Source: Atherinomorus stipes (taxonomy: Eukaryota > Chordata > Actinopteri > Atheriniformes > Atherinidae). From it: a DNA stretch of 64,000 bases. Location: NCBI GenBank assembly GCA_023101725.1, contig JALJCO010001342.1:248001-312000 (forward strand), read 5' to 3'. A model generated the notes under the pieces. It saw only the letters and a list, made by a program, of their open reading frames with translations, searched no databases and was not told the DNA's origin. The position numbers and the translations under genes were made by a program. Position 1 is the first letter of the stretch; each line of letters opens with the position of its first letter. Below, piece after piece: positions 24,780 through 64,000 of the stretch.

Positions 24780-27415
24780 TAATTTATTTCTACAGACCAT
24801 ATGCAGTGATTAATGTTTTTCAAATAGTAAACAAACTGAAAAGCACAATCTCTTCCATAGTTTACAGGCAACTGTAAATAATAATAAAAAAAAAAGGGAT
24901 GGTGTTGAGATCCAGTCTGAAGAAAATGAAAAGGACAATTTCATTTATGACCACTGAAAATGTCAACTATTCACCAACTCGTGTATTTCAGGAAGTAAAT
25001 ACATTTCTTTTAAAACAAAGAGCCGACGCACTCATTTAAAAGATGCGTGAAATTATGGGACAGGTCCTAGATTTAGTCAGAGAAAGGTTAAACTCTGACC
25101 ATCAGCTTTTTCAGTAGACCAAAAACACAATGAAGTCTTAAAATGAAGTGTGTTAAATCAATTCAACAGGAACCTTTTGTCCACAAGCTCTAAGCCCATC
25201 TAACAAAACCAACAAAAGATTTCTGGGTAATCTCATTACCCCCCTGCAGGAGTCCCTTTGCTCTTCTTATGCCAAGGTCATTGAGGAATTTATCTTAAAA
25301 CATGCACCGATTTGTTTCCCTAATCATGTTGTCTAGTATATTTTTTCCAAAAGCAAAACACACTGAAAATGACTGGAAACAGAACTTGGGCTCCTTTAAT
25401 TTTTTCAACAAAATCTTACTGGAATTTACATGACAGCTGCAGAGGACTCTTTTATTGTGTGAATACATTATTTTTTAACAATCAAAGGAAACAAATGACT
25501 GCAGTTAAGATTGGAAAGTGGTGACATAAGTATACATATCACTGTGATATTACATGAAGTGCAGGACTCACTGCATATCAATAAAGCGCCTAACATCAAC
25601 ATGGAAAGAACTTCAAGTTTTTAAGTGCTGCGTGTATTTAATAGTCTGCACAAAGACGATGTAATATTTATCTTTAACAGAGACAAAGCAATATTTTAAG
25701 TTCAACATAAAGAAAAAAAAAAAAACTGCTGCGACGTGGCACTGCTACACTTCCTCCTCCTCTGTTGATTTGTCAAAGCTGCTGTTGGTCGCTAAGGTCA
25801 CAAGGCTCCCTTTGGATTGCGTTGCATCTCTTCCACACAACAGTCATGGCAACAATAACCATGGAAATACAGTATTTAAACACAATGCAATAAAATAGGA
25901 GTAATGCTAAGCATGCTTTCAAGCTTTCAGTGTACAGGACATACATGTTCAGTCTTATCTAAGGCAAGTGTACACATGGAGTATCAAAGCCCAGCACACA
26001 CTCCCAGGCAACTCCGTCTTTAATCAAACACTAAAAGCTTGGAACTTTCTGCATTCACTGATTTTTCAGTTGCTTTTGTGTGTGATCGTGTGAAGACATT
26101 TCATGGTCTACGTCTTCACACACTTTATTTTAACATGCACCATGGCTTTCATATTAGTGTACTTTTTTCCTATCTCTGTATAATATACGAAGGTAGCTCC
26201 ATATAGACTGTAAATTACTTCCAGCCTTTATTACAACAATAATAGTCACATCTTGCGTCCTGAGAATTAAAAAGTACAAGAAATAGACAGGTGGAATCAT
26301 TCAGGTGTGTTAAGGAGCACACAAGACTGGAAAAAATAGACATGTATAAGCAAATTCATAAAATCAAAAGAGGGAATGCTTTCCCCCTGCTACAGAGTTT
26401 AAAAGAAAAGAAAAAAAAGGGGGGGGGTCACTGTAATTTTGGTATTAATGTTGCTGAACAGCTTCCACTGTCATTCAGGTGCAGATACTGTGTACGGGCT
26501 CTGACAGTTAAAATCAAGTATAAATTTGGAAACACGGCAGAAAGTTTTTTTTTTCTTTGCATCTTTGCCTTCTCAATTTTACACCCAGAAAAGTCTCAAC
26601 TTGCTGAAAAAAGTTTCACTTTCTGCAGTAAGAAAAGCAACACAAATCACCCAGTTTGTCTGAGAAGAAAAAAATATATGCTATGGCTATTAGTGATCAT
26701 TCATACACATAAAATATTTGACTTTAACTATTGCGTGTCTGAATGACCACATGTAACTTAAATATATACTAATTATTGACAACATTAAGCTGGCATTGCT
26801 GACCCTGTTGCGTCAGCCCACTGTCAGCATCTTAAGCACACATTAAGCACTCTTTAACAAAACTCACTGAAAAATAGATGCATTGAACCTTTAAATAAAG
26901 TAAATACTTTTTTCTCTATTACTTTACAGACATCACAATACTGGAGCAAATCCTCACAGGAAAATAAACAAATCCAAGTTTTTATTTGTCTGACATGTTT
27001 TTTTTTCCTTTTAGTTTTATTTCTTTTTAATTAAAAGGTGCCATCGTGTGTGAAGGGGAAGTCCACAAAGGTTGCAGGCAGATCCAGTTTTAAGCCAGTA
27101 TCTTTCACAGAGATGCAGGAGCCTACTCTTCCTATACAGAGACAGCTCCTTTTACATTTAACAAACACCTTGAAATTGAATTCAGATTCCCTCATTCTTC
27201 AATTTTTGTATGCTCACTTCACTGAATTCATCACGGTGGGTTCAGTAGCTCGACTTATTTCACATCAGTGAAACGGAGAAAAGGATGCAGCTACAGTAGT
27301 TTCATGAATAAACATTCTTTTTCCTTCCATCATATCTTGTCAGGGAGGTGTAAAACTTAATTGACTTTGCTCCCCATACTTCATTCCCCCCAGTGCCCAT
27401 GTCGGTGCGTTGGCT
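24780..27415 (-). other. htt: Probable htt 3' untranslated region
   Basis: Directly downstream of the htt stop codon, with no intervening exon of another gene. Minus-strand AATAAA polyadenylation signals occur at 27,016-27,021, 26,981-26,986, 26,227-26,232, 26,124-26,129, 25,451-25,456 and 24,783-24,788. That would allow a short form of about 0.4 kb and a long form up to about 2.6 kb. Human HTT is known to have short and long 3'UTRs, so alternative sites are plausible. The true end is unknown. Confidence 0.45.
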
Positions 27416-61652
<34,237 letters not shown>

Positions 61653-61769
61653 CTAAACAAAGACAAACCATTGATCAATTTAAGAAGTTAACGCAGAAAG
61701 AAACAGGCAGAAAATTTTTACACGCAAAATGTTCACAAATAAACAAGCAAATACAATTATCGAATCTGC

Positions 61770-62528
61770 AGATCTGCACTGGTAAATATGGCTGCTGCTG
61801 GCTGTCCACGTAACCAAATTAACATTTTGGAAAACTTTAATGATGCTGAGCTTTTAAAAAGGTATCGCTTTAAACATGCAGGTATCGAAACCGTGATTAA
61901 GCTGGTCCAGGATGCACTAACATCACAGACCAACAGAAATAACGCAGCAACACCAGAGATCATCAGTGTAACTACATTACATTGTGGCTACAAGAAAAAT
62001 ACAGCTATGCGCCGCAGAGTAATTCGGCATACATATATTTCACCATCAGTAAGCAGAACTATTCAGTAAACAGAAGCGCCCTCTGCAGACCCCACATCAT
62101 CCAACAATTTTTGTGGTTTCCATTTGATGCTTTCCCGACTCAAAACAAACTTTAAGGCCATAGCTGGACTGCCCGGTATGGTGGGTGGTATAGATAGGAC
62201 ACGTCAAAAATCACTGCACCATCAGCAGACGAACTTGCAGTCAACCGTTAAACTCTACAGCATTAGAAAAAACAAACAAGTGTTTGGTGCCAATTATCAC
62301 ATTTTGGATGCTGCTGCAAAGTGGCCAGGTGCAACACATGATGCCTGCACATTACATGAGAAATGGCTGATGTTTGAGAGGCATCATATTCCAGCTGGAC
62401 GTTGCTTGGTGGGTAAACAGCAGTGGTTATCCTTGCAGGACATGACTCCTTACACCATGCGTCCATCAACAGCTGGGACCACAGTTGAATTACAAAAGTA
62501 CGTTCACAAAATGTTTGCCGCTTTTTAA
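61770..62528 (+). pseudogene. Broken PIF/Harbinger (HARBI1-like) transposase in htt intron 8
   Basis: Two plus-strand pieces in succession. The first, 61,788-62,069, starts near NILENFNDAELLKRYRFKH and holds the helical N-terminal region. The second, about 62,124-62,528, contains FKAIAGLPGMVGGIDRT and DAAAKWPGATHDACTLHEK. The first two Asp residues of the DDE triad are recognisable (GGID and THDA). The usual GDSGYP box is replaced, the final Glu region is missing, and a stop and frame change separate the pieces. It is a dead copy, antisense to htt. Confidence 0.85.
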
Positions 62529-62904
62529 AAAAAACTCACTTAGTTACACATACATTACGGTTGTTCTTATGTGGGAAAGAGAATCTACTGTGTTGCATTT
62601 TCTTGATGTGTTTTCTTGTTTGAATCTGTGAAGACTGATGAATTGTGGCTGAGCTGTTCATGAAATGTTGCTACTGGATGTTTGTTTAAACTGAAATTAA
62701 AAAATAAATGTTGGGGGGGAGGGGGAGTGAAACTTGCAGTCTACATTTTATTTCCTATCTTTATTTGGATCCAGCAGCACACCTCCTGCAGTATCTCTGT
62801 CATGAATTTACTTAGAGGCCTTAAACAACCAGAAACCCAAGACAGCAAATTACAGTGTCAGGAAACATGGCATCATCCATAGCAACAAGGTCAACCCCGC
62901 CCTC

Positions 62905-64000
62905 TCTCTTCGGCCACTTTCACACCTGACCAAGCAGACTTGGTCCGACTGGGGAGCTGAAAGTAGCAACATTGTTGCATTTATCATTTGTTTCGGTTCT
63001 GCTTTCACACAGATTTATGATGCGCTCTGAACTTTCTGAGCAGCATTACATGGGTGAAAAGGGGTGCTCGTTGATTGAACAAAGTAGGAGCAGAAATGCC
63101 TCCCAGTCGCCCCGGAAAAACAACAGTACTAGGGTAAACATGGGGCATTATGTTAAGTTGGCGGTCCTGGAGCCTCCAGCAATGCAAATGCACATGGCTC
63201 AGCAAGCCGTGCAGGATGACCAGCTGGTAAGGCAGCGAGGTATGGAGCTTTTTGTAGTGTCTCAAATAAAAGAGAGGCGGCACCGGAGGAGACTGAGCAG
63301 GCTGGCGCGGGACTACGAGTTGTTGGCTTTGATACGACGACGGTGGGCAAGGTGTGTAACCTCACAGATTACAAACGGAGGTGGGCTTGTCGTCTTGTGT
63401 TGCGCTTCATCACATTATTGTAGGGAACAAGGTTAGTGAACGCGACTGTTCCTGTAATGCTATCATAGCTGGTCAGCGATTGATTCTGTTCATTTTCTAA
63501 CTTTGACGATCTAACATGTGACAACATCTGAGCTCAGAGTTTAAGGACTGCCACTGTTTGGGAGTTGTGATTTGATTTTGTTTTAATATGCCAATTTGCT
63601 AATTTATGGGTTATTGTTGTTCTGCTAATGTCAGCGGTCACTTGTTGCCATAGCAACAGCAAGCATCACATAGGGGTAGAGATGCAGAATCAAGCTATAC
63701 TATATATAGATAAGATACGTTGTATTTCAGTACTGAATGCATGACTTTAGAAGAGGATGAGTTGAGTGGATGTCAGCAGCTGGTTTATCCGGTCATCTGA
63801 CCATATATCAAGGAGAGCTTTCAGCTCTTCGTCTGTTCACGTCTGTCCTCTCGCCATGTTTATTTTGGTTTGGAGTGTGCGCTGCACTTCCTCTACTCTA
63901 GATGCACTAGGTTTGCATTGCGTGCGTAGTGTCACTACATACATTTGGGCTTGTGTCTGGTCCGGTGAGCTTCACACTGTATACGAACCGGACCAGGATT
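62905..64000 (+). mobile_element. Probable second Harbinger-like element, running off the right edge
   Basis: Begins around CGGCCACTTTCACACCTGAC with TTTCGGTTCTGCTTTCACAC. Near the window end comes the inverted-looking TCCGGTGAGCTTCACACTGT and CGAACCGGACCAGG. A 154-residue frame (62,972-63,436) has RGMELFVVSQIKERRHRRR and LALIRRRWAR, a basic N-terminal style seen in Harbinger-type proteins. No transposase core is visible. The family call is tentative. Confidence 0.5.

Noticed and set aside
26291..26746. 151-residue plus-strand open frame in the htt 3' region
   Set aside because: Low-complexity Lys/Phe-rich translation with no family resemblance, no splice or promoter context, and opposite to the probable htt 3'UTR.
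62972..63436. Plus-strand 154-residue frame considered as a host gene
   Set aside because: Basic, Arg-rich composition and flanking terminal-repeat-like sequences fit a transposon better; no host family recognised.

Overview
This is a vertebrate nuclear window, almost certainly from a ray-finned (teleost) fish. It is intron-rich and AT-rich, full of CA/TG, AT and poly-A tracts, and packed with short non-autonomous DNA transposons, a degenerate HARBI1-like transposase and a LINE reverse-transcriptase fragment of the kinds common in fish. There is no bacterial-style gene organisation. Two conserved protein genes account for essentially all the coding sequence, both on the minus strand: the 5' coding half of rgs12 (left, about 11.7-22.5 kb) and most of huntingtin, htt (27.4-61.7 kb). 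They lie in the order known from human 4p16.3 (HTT, then MSANTD1, then RGS12), but no MSANTD1 coding sequence is visible between them.

Layout. 1-11,693: rgs12 intron holding a decayed LINE fragment, simple repeats, a TTAA-flanked MITE, a 146-bp tandem repeat and a long AT microsatellite. 11,694-22,457: four rgs12 coding exons (PDZ domain, PTB domain, a proline/serine-rich linker, and the start of the segment before the RGS domain). The RGS, Ras-binding and GoLoco parts must lie left of the window. 22,458-27,415: rgs12 5' region with a candidate untranslated first exon, then the probable htt 3'UTR and intergenic DNA. 27,416-61,652: 59 consecutive htt exons, matching human exons 9-67 one for one, with all junctions placed at the base level. 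61,653-64,000: htt intron 8, occupied by a broken Harbinger transposase and a second probable Harbinger-like element. htt exons 1-8 (N17, polyQ, proline-rich region) are off the right edge.

Reading-frame bookkeeping across the 59 htt exons gives 8,558 nt. Adding one base gives exactly 2,853 codons including the stop. The single missing base maps to exon 22, so that exon carries either an assembly error or a real frameshift allele. Two htt introns use GC donors. A 159-nt in-frame, serine-rich candidate cassette exon sits in intron 12; its inclusion would rewrite the sequence that in human forms the caspase-6 site.

The transposon record is the other point of interest. A three-level nested insertion of hAT-type MITEs lies in htt intron 63, one layer proven by a perfect 8-bp target duplication. 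The outer two layers recur together at two other sites, so they have probably spread as one composite. In rgs12 intron 3, two different TTAA-flanked MITE families sit back to back sharing one TTAA. I found no CRISPR, operon, phage or other novel multi-gene system. Human protein comparisons are from memory of the families; no alignment was run.
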